Counted from the first letter of the stretch, positions 34,881 through 43,993 are shown. The stretch: 64,000 bases of DNA from Gluconobacter wancherniae NBRC 103581 (GCF_007988885.1 NZ_BJUZ01000002.1:372001-436000); one strand, 5' to 3'. Numbers and translations: made by a program. The notes: a model not told the origin generated them from the sequence alone.

Positions 34881-37340
34881 ATGTCTCTTTCCGCCCAGAG
34901 GTTATTATCTCTGATAACCTCAGTACTGCTCGCACTGGTCGGGCTTTTTCTTTTCCTGGGAGGGGCTTACCTGCTCTTTCTGGGCGGGTCGTGGTTTTAT
35001 GTTCTGGTTGGAGGCGTCATGCTTGCCTCGGCCGCCACGGGCCTCAGAAAACCGCTCCTGGGGCTGCGTCTCTTCGCCGGGCTGCTGATCGTCACGACGC
35101 TCTGGTCCCTGTTTGAAGTTGGTTTCGACATCTGGGGTCTGGAAGTCCGTTTGCTGACTTTGGTCGGCATTGGCTGCTGGATGCTGCTACCATGGGTCTG
35201 GCGTACAGGCCGCACCTGGCTGGAAGACAAACGCGAAATACTGGCATCCGTTGCGGTCGCCGTGGTTGTTCTCGTTGCCAGCTGTTTCGGCTCATACTCG
35301 ATCAACGGGACTGTTCCAGCCGATCGTATGGCTGCTGCGGGCGCACCAGACGCCACCGGCGACAGCGTACCAGTGGGCGATTGGAATTTTTATGGACGCA
35401 CCGCAGGTGGTGATCGTTACAGCCCTCTGGCCCAGATCAACACGAACAATGTTGGTCATCTTAAACGTGCATGGATGACACGCACCGGAGACGTGCAACT
35501 GGCTGGTGAAGGCGCTGTTGCGGGCCCGGATCAGGGACATGAATTCAATCTGGAAGTGACGCCGATCAAGGTTGATGACACGCTCTATATGTGCACACCC
35601 CACAACTGGGTCGTGGCGATGGATGCTGCAACCGGCAAGGTGAAATGGACGTTTGATCCGCATCCTGACAAGAAGGACATGGCGGCCAACGTCTATCTTT
35701 CGTGCCGTGGTGTGTCTGTCTACAAGGCTCCGGAAGCAGAAGGCCGCACGGCCTGCAAGACGCGCATTCTGTCTCCTGTGGCCGATGTGCGTCTGGTGGC
35801 GCTTGATGCAGAAACAGGGAAGCCCTGCGAAGATTTTGGCGAGCACGGATATATTTCCCTGCGCCAGTATCTCGGTCATGTTCCGGCAGGGTTTCATTTC
35901 GTGACGTCTCCGCCGCTGGTGGTAAAGGATCGTGTTGTTCTGGGCGGCTGGATTTTTGATAACCAGGCCAATTTCGAACCTTCCGGTGCAGTTCGTGCTT
36001 TCGATCCGATTACGGGCGAGCTCGTCTGGGCATGGGACGCAGGACATAATCCGGAAAACTGGAAGCCGAAGCCTGATGAAGAGCTGACGCGCGACACGCC
36101 TAATGCATGGGGTGTTTATACAGCCGATCCTGATCTGGGCCTTCTGTATATCCCGACCGGGAATTCGCCGCCGGACAACTGGGGTGGTTCACGCCGTCCG
36201 TTTGACGATGCAACATCCAGTGCCACGATTGCTCTCGATATTGAGACAGGTGAGCGTCGCTGGACCTATCAGACCGTGCATCATGACCTGTGGGACATGG
36301 ACATCCCGTCCGGCCCGTCTATGGTTGATCTGCCCGGCCCGAATGGTGAGAATATTCCTGCGCTTGTGCAGGGCACAAAGCGCGGTGAGTTCTTCGTTCT
36401 TGATCGTCGCACCGGTAAGCCGGTACCGGGTTATCCGGTCGAGGAGCGCAAGGTTCCGACTGCGGGTGTAGCCTCGGACGATCATGTATCGCCCACACAG
36501 CCTTATCCTGCTGCGATGCCGTCTCTCACGCCGCCGGACCTCAAGGAAAACGACATGTGGGGCGCAACGCTGCTTGATCAGATGATCTGCCGCATCCAGT
36601 TCCGCCAGTCTGCTTATGATGGTCAGTTCACGCCTCCGCATGTTGGCAAGACGACCATTGTCTATCCGGCATTCTATGGTGTCGTTGACTGGCAGGGTGC
36701 CACGGTCGATCCGCAGCGCAAGCTTCTGATCGCCAATGCAAGCTACCTCCCGTTCCGTATCCGTCTTGAGCACCGTCAGGGTCTTGAGAAGGCTGGTATG
36801 CTTGCGAAATGGGACGGCAAGGGCGAAGAGCCTGCTGCGAAGGGCGACGCTCTTAGTGTTTCCCCGGACTATGGCACGCCTTACATCGCTTACACATCGC
36901 CATGGCTGAACCCGCTTCAGATCCCCTGTAAAGGCCCGATCTGGGGAACGCTTACCGCGATTGATCTGGTGACGAAGAAGATCGTCTGGCAACACCCTGT
37001 TGGAACGACGCGCGACACGGGCCCTTTCCGGACGCACAACAACATTCCGCTTCCAACCGGAATGTACAATATCGGTGGCAGCATCGTGACGAAGGGTGGC
37101 GTGGTGTTCATGGGCGCGACGGCTGATGACTACCTGCGCGCTTTTGATCTCGCGACAGGCAAGGTCATCTGGAGTGATCGTCTGCCAGCCGGTGGCCAGG
37201 CAACGCCCATGTCGTATGAGATGGGTGGCAAGCAGTATGTGCTGATTGCTGCTGGCGGTCATGGGGGTCTTGGAACCCGCAGCGGTGACTACATTATCGC
37301 CTACACGATTGATGGAACCCAGGGCACGACCGCCCACTAA
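34881..37340 (+). CDS. membrane-bound PQQ-dependent dehydrogenase, glucose/quinate/inositol family
   Basis: Oxidises a sugar, polyol or quinate-type substrate at the periplasmic face and passes electrons to ubiquinone. The 819-residue product has five N-terminal membrane helices (about residues 1-140) and an eight-bladed quinoprotein propeller. Landmarks: GDWNFYGRTAGGDRYSPL, EVTPIKVDDTLYMCTPHNW (His of the glucose-dehydrogenase substrate loop), YQTVHHDLWDMDIPSGP, FVLDRRTGKPVPG, GGQATPMSYEMGGKQYV. Several loops differ from what I recall of the main Gluconobacter glucose dehydrogenase, so a quinate- or inositol-type specificity is as likely as glucose. TGAGGA lies 6 bases before the ATG. The next gene encodes an outer-membrane protein. 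Confidence 0.92.
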   Translation: MSLSAQRLLSLITSVLLALVGLFLFLGGAYLLFLGGSWFYVLVGGVMLASAATGLRKPLLGLRLFAGLLIVTTLWSLFEVGFDIWGLEVRLLTLVGIGCWMLLPWVWRTGRTWLEDKREILASVAVAVVVLVASCFGSYSINGTVPADRMAAAGAPDATGDSVPVGDWNFYGRTAGGDRYSPLAQINTNNVGHLKRAWMTRTGDVQLAGEGAVAGPDQGHEFNLEVTPIKVDDTLYMCTPHNWVVAMDAATGKVKWTFDPHPDKKDMAANVYLSCRGVSVYKAPEAEGRTACKTRILSPVADVRLVALDAETGKPCEDFGEHGYISLRQYLGHVPAGFHFVTSPPLVVKDRVVLGGWIFDNQANFEPSGAVRAFDPITGELVWAWDAGHNPENWKPKPDEELTRDTPNAWGVYTADPDLGLLYIPTGNSPPDNWGGSRRPFDDATSSATIALDIETGERRWTYQTVHHDLWDMDIPSGPSMVDLPGPNGENIPALVQGTKRGEFFVLDRRTGKPVPGYPVEERKVPTAGVASDDHVSPTQPYPAAMPSLTPPDLKENDMWGATLLDQMICRIQFRQSAYDGQFTPPHVGKTTIVYPAFYGVVDWQGATVDPQRKLLIANASYLPFRIRLEHRQGLEKAGMLAKWDGKGEEPAAKGDALSVSPDYGTPYIAYTSPWLNPLQIPCKGPIWGTLTAIDLVTKKIVWQHPVGTTRDTGPFRTHNNIPLPTGMYNIGGSIVTKGGVVFMGATADDYLRAFDLATGKVIWSDRLPAGGQATPMSYEMGGKQYVLIAAGGHGGLGTRSGDYIIAYTIDGTQGTTAH

Positions 37341-37356
37341 CAGGCCCATTCTTCAA

Positions 37357-37393
37357 GTGAGGCGCGCTCCCTGAAGGTGCGCCTCACCCTTTT
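37357..37393 (+). terminator. hairpin between PQQ dehydrogenase and outer-membrane protein genes
   Basis: GTGAGGCGC pairs with GCGCCTCAC, followed by CCTTTTATGG. It looks like an intrinsic terminator, possibly partial, lowering expression of the downstream gene relative to the dehydrogenase. Confidence 0.75.
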
Positions 37394-37407
37394 ATGGAAA
37401 TACGGAA

Positions 37408-38298
37408 ATGCGTCGCAAAGACTGGTTCGGAAGGGTTCTTCCGGCTCTGGGAAACTGCATCCCTTTTCTTGGCCTGCTGCCATCTTTTTCGGCGCACGCC
37501 TCAGACATCCCGCTGGCCATTATCGGCCCGCATGAATACGATCTGCCCGTGGACTTCAAACCCTTCAATGTGCTGGTGCAGTACGGCGATGGAAATGCAG
37601 CGGGTGTGACTTACGACAGCATTGGGCGTCGTAAAGGGCAGGGCGGCAGTCACACATGGTCAGGAATGACGAAATACGTTCATTTCCGCAGTTTTGATGC
37701 CATCCCCCATGTCGGGTTTGCATTTGAAGTGATTCAGGCCGAAAGTTTTACACTTGCGGGCGGACAGAATTATGGTGGTCTGGGGCCAACGATTGTTGGG
37801 CCTGCAGCATGGTTCAAGCCCAATAGTCACAGTACGTTCGGCATTCAGACATTCATGCAGACGCCTGTTGGTACGCGTGATGCGCTTTCTCCGGGATACT
37901 GGTCGAACCTTTCCAGTTTCATGTTTGACTATGAATGGAAGCATTTCAGCTTTGACGGGGATCTCGGCGCTATCGTTGCTTCGACCAAGCATAAAACGGG
38001 CGAACACAGTTATTCGCCGGGAAATGTCTTCCATTCAAACCTGCGTTTCAGCTGGAAGGCCACGAAACTTGTAGAGCCGTTCTTTGCCTTTGATTGGCAA
38101 AACACTGGCGGTATGCACGACAATTCCGTGAACCAGTGGGTGGATAATTCCAGTGGTCGCGAAGTTGCGCTGGGTGTGGGCGCGATGCTCAATATTTCCA
38201 AGCATTTTTCGCTGACAGGACGCTATTCCCACTCCGTGGATGCCCGGAATGTGCCTGAGACAAACGCCTATTATATGAAAGTTGTCTATCTCTGGTGA
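37408..38298 (+). CDS. outer-membrane MetA_deg-like channel protein
   Basis: 296-residue outer-membrane beta-barrel. A signal peptide (about residues 1-31, ending AHA) is followed by alternating strands rich in aromatic residues and a C-terminal strand ending YYMKVVYLW, typical of OM proteins. The pattern resembles the family annotated as meta-pathway phenol degradation / transporter. Proteins of this type sit beside PQQ quinate or polyol dehydrogenases in other bacteria, suggesting substrate entry or product exit; the substrate is not known. It starts 67 bases after the dehydrogenase stop with a hairpin between them. Confidence 0.78.
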   Translation: MRRKDWFGRVLPALGNCIPFLGLLPSFSAHASDIPLAIIGPHEYDLPVDFKPFNVLVQYGDGNAAGVTYDSIGRRKGQGGSHTWSGMTKYVHFRSFDAIPHVGFAFEVIQAESFTLAGGQNYGGLGPTIVGPAAWFKPNSHSTFGIQTFMQTPVGTRDALSPGYWSNLSSFMFDYEWKHFSFDGDLGAIVASTKHKTGEHSYSPGNVFHSNLRFSWKATKLVEPFFAFDWQNTGGMHDNSVNQWVDNSSGREVALGVGAMLNISKHFSLTGRYSHSVDARNVPETNAYYMKVVYLW

Positions 38299-38353
38299 AC
38301 GTGCTGCTCCCGGGCTTCAGATAGTTTTTGTCCTCGGTTGCGTGGAGGACGTA

Positions 38354-38387
38354 GTCGTTCTCTTTCGATGTGTTGAAAGAGAACGAC
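38354..38387. terminator. convergent perfect hairpin
   Basis: 13-base perfect arms GTCGTTCTCTTTC / GAAAGAGAACGAC with an 8-base loop, between two convergent genes. No T tract, but the symmetry and place suggest bidirectional termination. Confidence 0.65.
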
Positions 38388-38393
38388 GATACA

Positions 38394-39878
38394 TCAGGCT
38401 GCTGCTGCCAGAGGGCGGAAGCGTGCGGTTGAAATGTCGCATTCGTAATGTGCGGCCGTATCGTGTGGTGCGTGGGCGAGTTCGTTTACCGCATGGATGA
38501 TACGATCGACCTTTTCATCATCCATCAGGACGCTGAAGTTCAGGCGCGTCCAGCCGGGTTTGTCGATTTCCTGCCCACCCAGAATGGATTGACGGATGAC
38601 GTCTGACTCTTCCTGCTCGATCCCAAGCAGGCGGTGGGCATATGGGCCGGCACATGCGCAACCGCCACGAGCCTGTATCCCGTAACGGTCTGAGAGCATT
38701 CTCGTGAAAAGCTGCTGGTGGATGAAGCCGCCATTACGGGCGTCACGAACGCGGAAAGAGAAAATTGGCAGTGCCTGGGCAGATGGGTGCCCGAGGATCT
38801 CGAGGTTGGGGTTTGAACGCCAGACAGAGAGGGCACGGTCGCGCAGTTCAGCGTTGCGCTGGGCCATGAAAATATCTCCGATGACGTCCTTGACGATAAA
38901 CGCCAGAGCAGCGCGGATATCGCCAGTCACGTTCGGGGTGCCGCTCTCTTCGCGAGCAGCTAGGTTGCTGGTGTAGTCATGGTTCCAGGGCGAGACGAAG
39001 CGCACCGTCCCGCCGCCGGGCAGAACGGGGTCTGTCCGTGTAGCGATGTCGTTGCGTACGATCAGGAGCCCGGATGCGGCTGGGCCGCCGATGAATTTGT
39101 GACATGAAATCACGACAGCGTCTTTTTCAGCGCTGGTGCGGGGTTTCATGTCTATGGGCAGGTATGGGCCTGCTCCTGCATAATCCCATATGGCCAGAGC
39201 ATCGTGGCGTTTCAGGAGTTTGGTTACGGCATCAACATCCGTCATGACGCCTGTGACGTTGGATGCGGCGGAAAAGGAGCCGACCTTCAGGCGGTCTGCC
39301 GTCACAGCATTCAGGGCGCGCTCAAGGACAACCATATCCGGGCCGCCATGTGCGTCTTCAGGGATCTCGATGATTTCGGCGCCGCTCTCACGCCACGGCA
39401 GGATATTTGAATGGTGCTCATAGGGGCCAATGAATACGACGGGCTGGCGCCCCAAAGCGCGCAGGGCGGGTATTTCCAGAAGATGCACGATGCGGTTGAG
39501 GCCAGCGGTAGCGCCGTTTCCTGCGAAAATCGTGCTGAAACGATCATCCGGGGCGTTGCATAGCCGGGAAATCGTGGCACGGGCGCTGTTGCGCATGCGG
39601 GTCATGTAAGCACCGCAGAGCGAGGCTTCTGTGTGGCTGTTTGCGTAAAATGGAAGGATTTCGTTGAGGATGAATGCCTCAATCTGCTTTAGCGCGCGGC
39701 CAGAAGCGACATAGTCTGCGTAAAGAAGCGATTGGATGCCGAATGGTGTGTTGAACAGTGTACCGTCGCCGATGACACCCGCGCGCAGTTGTGCAATCGC
39801 GTTGTCGCTGCGCAGCGATGCTTCGAAAGTGGCGAGAGCGGTCTCGCTGTTCTCAAGGCTGCCTGGGACGCTGTTCAT
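38394..39878 (-). CDS. class V aminotransferase / cysteine desulfurase-like PLP enzyme
   Basis: 494-residue PLP enzyme. Class V features: GPYEHHSNILPWRESGAEIIEIP, the PLP-Asp region IWDYAGAGPYLPIDM, PLP lysine in SCHKFIGGPAASG, and RGGCACAGPYAHRLLG where a Cys sits at the catalytic-loop position of cysteine desulfurases. It is longer than SufS/IscS (about 400), and no suf or isc gene is nearby, so the substrate may be another amino acid. GGAAGAG lies upstream of the ATG at 39878. A Lrp/AsnC regulator is divergent, 109 bases away, and probably controls it. Confidence 0.85.
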   Translation of the reverse strand: MNSVPGSLENSETALATFEASLRSDNAIAQLRAGVIGDGTLFNTPFGIQSLLYADYVASGRALKQIEAFILNEILPFYANSHTEASLCGAYMTRMRNSARATISRLCNAPDDRFSTIFAGNGATAGLNRIVHLLEIPALRALGRQPVVFIGPYEHHSNILPWRESGAEIIEIPEDAHGGPDMVVLERALNAVTADRLKVGSFSAASNVTGVMTDVDAVTKLLKRHDALAIWDYAGAGPYLPIDMKPRTSAEKDAVVISCHKFIGGPAASGLLIVRNDIATRTDPVLPGGGTVRFVSPWNHDYTSNLAAREESGTPNVTGDIRAALAFIVKDVIGDIFMAQRNAELRDRALSVWRSNPNLEILGHPSAQALPIFSFRVRDARNGGFIHQQLFTRMLSDRYGIQARGGCACAGPYAHRLLGIEQEESDVIRQSILGGQEIDKPGWTRLNFSVLMDDEKVDRIIHAVNELAHAPHDTAAHYECDISTARFRPLAAAA

Positions 39879-39973
39879 GGTGTTTCTCTTCCGTTCGGGA
39901 TGATGGAGAGAAAATAGCGCGCAGAAGAGGTAAAAAATGCTCCTTTCTGTAGACCTGTAGAAGTATTTTGTTG

Positions 39974-39991
39974 TCATATGATGCTATATGA
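39974..39991. promoter_or_regulatory. possible Lrp-type operator overlapping regulator start
   Basis: TCATAT-GATGCT-ATATGA, 6-base arms in an 18-base dyad that includes the regulator start codon. Size fits Lrp/AsnC sites, suggesting autoregulation and control of the divergent gene. Confidence 0.45.
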
Positions 39992-40449
39992 CGAAAAAAA
40001 TAGATCAGACGGACCGTGCGATTCTTCGTATCCTCCAGAAGCAGGGCACGCCTTCTCAGCGCGAACTGGCAGAGAAGGTGGGAATCTCGCAGAACGCCTG
40101 CTGGCGGCGCCTGAACGCTCTGCGCGAAAGTGGGATCATCAGCCATGATACTGTTCGGCTGAATGCGAGCGCGTTGGGGCTGGGGCTGACCGTCTTTGTT
40201 CTATTGCGGACGCGCCATCATTCCCGGGAGTGGCTGGATACGTTCCGTAATGTGGTGCTCTCAATCCCGAATATCGTCGATTTCTACCGGATCGCGGGTG
40301 AATACGATTATCTGCTGAAGGTAGCGGCCTTTGATATGAATGATTTCGACAAGGTGTATCAGCAGATCATCGGCAAGGTGGAGCTGGATGCTGTCACGTC
40401 TTACATGACGATGGAAACGCTTGCGGATAATCGCGATTTGCCTGTGTGA
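39988..40449 (+). CDS. Lrp/AsnC-family transcriptional regulator
   Basis: 153-residue regulator: N-terminal winged helix (KIDQTDRAILRILQKQG, RELAEKVGISQNACWRRL) and C-terminal RAM/AsnC ligand-binding domain (VLSIPNIVDFYRIAGEYDYLLKVAAFD). The amino-acid ligand is unknown, though the divergent PLP enzyme makes its substrate a candidate. No clear Shine-Dalgarno precedes the ATG, so the transcript may be leaderless or poorly translated. Confidence 0.93.
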   Translation: MTKKIDQTDRAILRILQKQGTPSQRELAEKVGISQNACWRRLNALRESGIISHDTVRLNASALGLGLTVFVLLRTRHHSREWLDTFRNVVLSIPNIVDFYRIAGEYDYLLKVAAFDMNDFDKVYQQIIGKVELDAVTSYMTMETLADNRDLPV

Positions 40450-40457
40450 GACATTCT

Positions 40458-40490
40458 TTCTGAACGGCTGATAATAAGGGCTGTTCAGAA
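40458..40490. terminator. convergent hairpin, Lrp gene / DUF4186 gene
   Basis: TTCTGAAC pairs with GTTCAGAA; the inner bases extend the stem imperfectly. It overlaps the last codons of the DUF4186 gene. Confidence 0.5.
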
Positions 40491-40880
40491 TAGGCTTCCC
40501 TGAGCTGGGCTGTCCGGTACGTTACCTTGGGTGTCCTGCTCGATCCAGGCGCGGATAACGGCGATAATGGTGGCTTGCTGATCTTCGGTCAGGGGCTGGT
40601 TTTTGCTCATGTGTTGCCATTTTTGCAGGCATGATCTGCAGCATGAGCCCGTGGCGTGTTGCGCGATGAAAACGGGGTGGCCGCGCATCGGGGTTTGTTT
40701 GCCGTCATTGAGCGGGTGTGCAGGAGCGAGGCGGTCGCGGATGAAGTCAGCCGCGTGCGCCATGACGGTATCCAGTCCTTTTTCCTGAAGATATGCCCGT
40801 GACTGTAAATCCAGATGGAAGCGCGCGCGGAAGGTAGACTGTTTCAGCCGGAATAGGAGTTCATGCGGGTCAAATGACAT
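40485..40880 (-). CDS. DUF4186 protein
   Basis: 131-residue DUF4186 member: SRAYLQEKGLDTVMAHAADF, then NDGKQTPMRGHPVFIAQHATGSCCRSCLQKWQ. The invariant His and Cys (GHPVF, QHAT, CC..C) look like a metal site. Proteins of this family have no established role. The ATG at 40880 has GAGAG 6 bases upstream. Confidence 0.88.
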   Translation of the reverse strand: MSFDPHELLFRLKQSTFRARFHLDLQSRAYLQEKGLDTVMAHAADFIRDRLAPAHPLNDGKQTPMRGHPVFIAQHATGSCCRSCLQKWQHMSKNQPLTEDQQATIIAVIRAWIEQDTQGNVPDSPAQGSLF

Positions 40881-40978
40881 CGACAACTCTCAAACTGCGA
40901 TAAAACAAACAAAAAAAGTCTGTCACGGATGATTTTTCCCCCTGTGAGAACGAATGTTCCTCCGCCATATGGTGCCCG

Positions 40979-42016
40979 ATGGATGCTTTTCCGAGACGAG
41001 CAAGACCAGCTTCATCACAAACTGGCCACTCTGCCCCTTTTACCCTGACACCGTCGCAGGTTCAGGATCTGTTCGCGTCTCATCTCGACGATATCTGTGC
41101 ACGGTTTGATGAATGGGCGTTTCCGCTTTCTGTGGTGGGACAGCTTGGTGATGTTGCCCCCAACACCTACCGCAAACATTATCAGTTGCCGCTGATCGAT
41201 CTTCACAACGGCAGCACCATTTCGCTTGAGGCTTCTAAAAACACGCTTGCCAATGCCGATCTGCGCCCGGGTGATCGGGTGCGGTTGACGGGGGCTCTGC
41301 GGGCGCGTCTGTATCGCGGGCAGGTTACGCTGCGTTTTGAGGTTCTGGCGGCTGAGGCTCATGATGCTGTGGTGCAGCAGATCGAGCGGGTTCAGCGTTC
41401 TGTGATCGATACCCTGCGGGATCTGCCCTGGACTTTTCACCCTTATCCTGAGCAGCGCGAAGCCCGGATTGCGCTGATACATTCTGCTGCGTCCAACGCC
41501 CTGGTGGCGGAAGATTTTCTGCAAGCTCTGGGCGGAGGCTGGCGGCCGGAGCGTGTACGCACCCTTCCGACCGCCATGAATGATCCGACCCGCATTGCTG
41601 AAGCGATATCCAGTGTTCGGGAGGAGATTCTGGTTGTTGTGCGAGGCGGTGGGGAGGCTTCAGAATTCGGTGTGTTTGAGCACCCGTTTGTGCTGGAGGC
41701 TCTATCGGGTAGTTCAGCTCATCGCGTTCTGGGGGTGGGGCATAGCGCAAATAGAACTCTTGCCGAGCGGATGGTGGATCATACGGCGACGACGCCTGCT
41801 GATGCGGGCCACTATATACGTCGTATGAGCGGAAGGCTCTGGCAGGGGCAGGAAGAGGCGCGTGCGCAGCAGGAAGAACTGGCGGCGTTGAGGGAGAGCA
41901 TCACGGCTCTTGCAGGGGTTTCTTCCCGGCCGCCTTTCAGTCTTCGTCTTCGAAATTCCGCGTTGCTGCTTCTTGTTGGGGGACTGGCAGGTCTTCTTCT
42001 GTCTAGGCTGTTCTGA
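40979..42016 (+). CDS. XseA-like (exonuclease VII large subunit family) protein with C-terminal membrane anchor
   Basis: 345 residues. An N-terminal OB-like segment (about 40-125: VVGQLGDVAPN, RVRLTGALRARLYRGQVTLRFEVL) is followed by a core resembling the XseA catalytic domain: ILVVVRGGGEASEFGVFEHP matches the RGGG motif, and VLGVGHSANRTLAERMVDHTATTPADAG matches the GHE..T..D..A..RAPTP region with its His. True XseA is 400-500 residues with a long coiled coil that binds XseB; here that part is a short Gln/Glu-rich helix followed by a hydrophobic segment (LLLLVGGLAGLLLSRLF) at the C-terminus. It may be a membrane-tethered nuclease or an inactive relative. The start is uncertain; no good Shine-Dalgarno. 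Confidence 0.72.
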   Translation: MDAFPRRARPASSQTGHSAPFTLTPSQVQDLFASHLDDICARFDEWAFPLSVVGQLGDVAPNTYRKHYQLPLIDLHNGSTISLEASKNTLANADLRPGDRVRLTGALRARLYRGQVTLRFEVLAAEAHDAVVQQIERVQRSVIDTLRDLPWTFHPYPEQREARIALIHSAASNALVAEDFLQALGGGWRPERVRTLPTAMNDPTRIAEAISSVREEILVVVRGGGEASEFGVFEHPFVLEALSGSSAHRVLGVGHSANRTLAERMVDHTATTPADAGHYIRRMSGRLWQGQEEARAQQEELAALRESITALAGVSSRPPFSLRLRNSALLLLVGGLAGLLLSRLF

Positions 42017-42022
42017 GCGCTT

Positions 42023-43486
42023 TCAGTTTCGATTGAAAAGGAACGGCGCAAGTTCCGGCATATGGGCGTGCAGTTCTATGGATGCTGCGGGGGAGAGAAG
42101 GCACAGCGCTCGTTGCAGGTCTTGTGGTTTTCGCTCTGTACGGGAAGCCCAGATACATAATGCAGCCAGAGACACACCCTCTGATGTGTCGGCTTCCGGC
42201 ACAGCAGCCAATTCAGGCAGGGAAGCTGGTGGGATCGAAATGGGGGCGAACTCTTCGTCATCAATGCCGCATGCTGACGGAATACGGAAGAATGATCCGT
42301 CTTCACAGGGCTGGACTGGGATCGCTGCGATTCCTTCAGGAGAGGGGATGTTGCCGAACGAGAAGGCCTTGCCATCAATGGGGGAGAGCGTCAGCACATT
42401 CGGAAGGTTATCCTGGATGATGGCTAGAAGCAGGACTTGCCCGACGGTCATTTCTTGTGAGACCGCTACTGTCTGCCGTTCGGCATTCACGCAGAGAATC
42501 TGGTTTTGTCGGTTGCGCAGAACCCAACCCTGAAGACGTCCCATCGTAGGAGAATATTGCGGGGACAGCAGTAGTCGTTCGTGTTGTGTTGGGCGGACGC
42601 GCCGAAATGTCAGGGCGGGTGTATCGCGCCTTTCCGGGATTTGGCTGTCCCGTTCGGGGCGCTCGGTGGCCAGTGGCTTGTTGGCAGCCATCAGGGCAAG
42701 GCGTCCTGCCGCATTTCTGAGGCACTTTGTCCAGAAAGTGTTTTGCAGGGAGCGTACGTCTTGCAGGAAGCGGCGCGGAGCAAGGTCTTCAACGTCATTT
42801 CGATCAAAATGACGCCACAGATGATCCGGCATGTCCGCAGATTCGTCTTCGCTTGTGCAGATGTAGTGCAGAATGCGCCCTTCATTCCATTCTACGGGCG
42901 CACGTTTTCCGGCCCACTGCACCGGGTACCCTGCTGGTGTGACAATCCGCCAGGGATCAATGTTGATACGATATGGCTCAGCGATCGTACCGCGATGTCC
43001 GGGCTTGAAGAGCAGTCGTGTAAAGCCGTTATCTGGCAGCGATTTTCTGCTGCGGAGTGGATGGGTTGCAACGATATGTCCGGACGGACGTGCCTTGTGA
43101 CCAGCGCTGCCAAAAATACACCAGTTCAGAGCTATCGCTTCGGCGTTTCCCGCGCGATTCAGAAGGCCGCTCAGAGAGTCGCCGGGGTCCAGATATTCGT
43201 CGGCGTCGAGAACGATGAGCCAGTCATAAGCTGTGGCGGTCAGTGATGCCGCTTCACGCGTGACCATCAGGCGTATGGTATCGGACGTTCCCCGCCAGTG
43301 GTTGGCCTGATGCAGTTCGACGGGCAGGGATGTGGACGCTGTTCTGACAATGTCCTGTGTGCCGTCTGTTGAGCCCGTATCGAAAACCAGAACGCGTTTG
43401 AACCCAAGCGCCAGATGCCATGTGATCCAGTCCAGAACTGATGCCTGTGCATTACGGACAAGTACTGCACAAGCGGCGGAAGCCAT
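42023..43486 (-). CDS. family 2-type glycosyltransferase with long C-terminal extension
   Basis: 487 residues. The N-terminal GT-A domain (about 1-250) has LVRNAQASVLDWITWHLALG, FDTGSTDGTQDIV, the metal motif LIVLDADEYLD and FTRLLFKPGHRG, as in Glyco_tranf_2_4 enzymes. The C-terminal half is not recognised. Donor and acceptor unknown; a cell-surface polysaccharide role is likely from the family. GGAG lies 10 bases before the ATG. It follows the lipoprotein gene by 24 bases on the same strand. Confidence 0.85.
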   Translation of the reverse strand: MASAACAVLVRNAQASVLDWITWHLALGFKRVLVFDTGSTDGTQDIVRTASTSLPVELHQANHWRGTSDTIRLMVTREAASLTATAYDWLIVLDADEYLDPGDSLSGLLNRAGNAEAIALNWCIFGSAGHKARPSGHIVATHPLRSRKSLPDNGFTRLLFKPGHRGTIAEPYRINIDPWRIVTPAGYPVQWAGKRAPVEWNEGRILHYICTSEDESADMPDHLWRHFDRNDVEDLAPRRFLQDVRSLQNTFWTKCLRNAAGRLALMAANKPLATERPERDSQIPERRDTPALTFRRVRPTQHERLLLSPQYSPTMGRLQGWVLRNRQNQILCVNAERQTVAVSQEMTVGQVLLLAIIQDNLPNVLTLSPIDGKAFSFGNIPSPEGIAAIPVQPCEDGSFFRIPSACGIDDEEFAPISIPPASLPELAAVPEADTSEGVSLAALCIWASRTERKPQDLQRALCLLSPAASIELHAHMPELAPFLFNRN

Positions 43487-43510
43487 GGGCTCAGCTCTCC
43501 TTAAGAAGGT

Positions 43511-43993
43511 TTAGCGAACGTCCACACGCACGCGTGCGTGCTGGATGGATGGATCAGTTGTGGCGTGGATTTCGATCTGGATCGGCTGTGCGCCGGCCGC
43601 GGCGATACGATCGGCAATGGGGGCGATCTGTTGTTTTGTCAGATCAGACAGAGTCTGTGCCTGTGCGGCGGGGTCTGGCTGCATCGGGGCATAGCCCTGA
43701 ACGATGAACAGTACGTTTGGCTTACGGGCAAGAGCGGCCTTCGCGGCCTTTTCGACAATCGGCCCATATTCGCTGGCGGGCGTACCCGCTTCGATCTGCA
43801 GGAAAGGGGCCTTCGGCGCCGGACCGGGGGGAGTGGGGGGAATATATGGCTTGGGTGGCTTGCCCGCATTTGGGTCGAACGTGCGTTGGTCTATCAGCTT
43901 GCAGCCAGTCAGGGCGGGGGCAAGCAAAAGGGTACCAAGCACAAGGGTGCCAGTGCGGGAGGGAGCGAGCAGGGATCGGATGGAAAGTGCCAT
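43511..43993 (-). CDS. Pro-rich lipoprotein, unknown function
   Basis: 160-residue probable lipoprotein: hydrophobic signal with lipobox LTGC (Cys about residue 25), then a Pro-rich linker ([18 protein letters not shown]), then an alpha/beta domain ([55 protein letters not shown]) whose end resembles an OmpA-like or secretin-like fold only loosely. Start at 43993 is uncertain. Upstream of and close to the glycosyltransferase gene; divergent from gap. Confidence 0.72.
   Translation of the reverse strand: MALSIRSLLAPSRTGTLVLGTLLLAPALTGCKLIDQRTFDPNAGKPPKPYIPPTPPGPAPKAPFLQIEAGTPASEYGPIVEKAAKAALARKPNVLFIVQGYAPMQPDPAAQAQTLSDLTKQQIAPIADRIAAAGAQPIQIEIHATTDPSIQHARVRVDVR

Noticed and set aside
36189-37349. 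Long antisense frame inside the PQQ dehydrogenase gene
   Set aside because: No recognisable domain or Shine-Dalgarno; fully explained by codon structure of the dehydrogenase.
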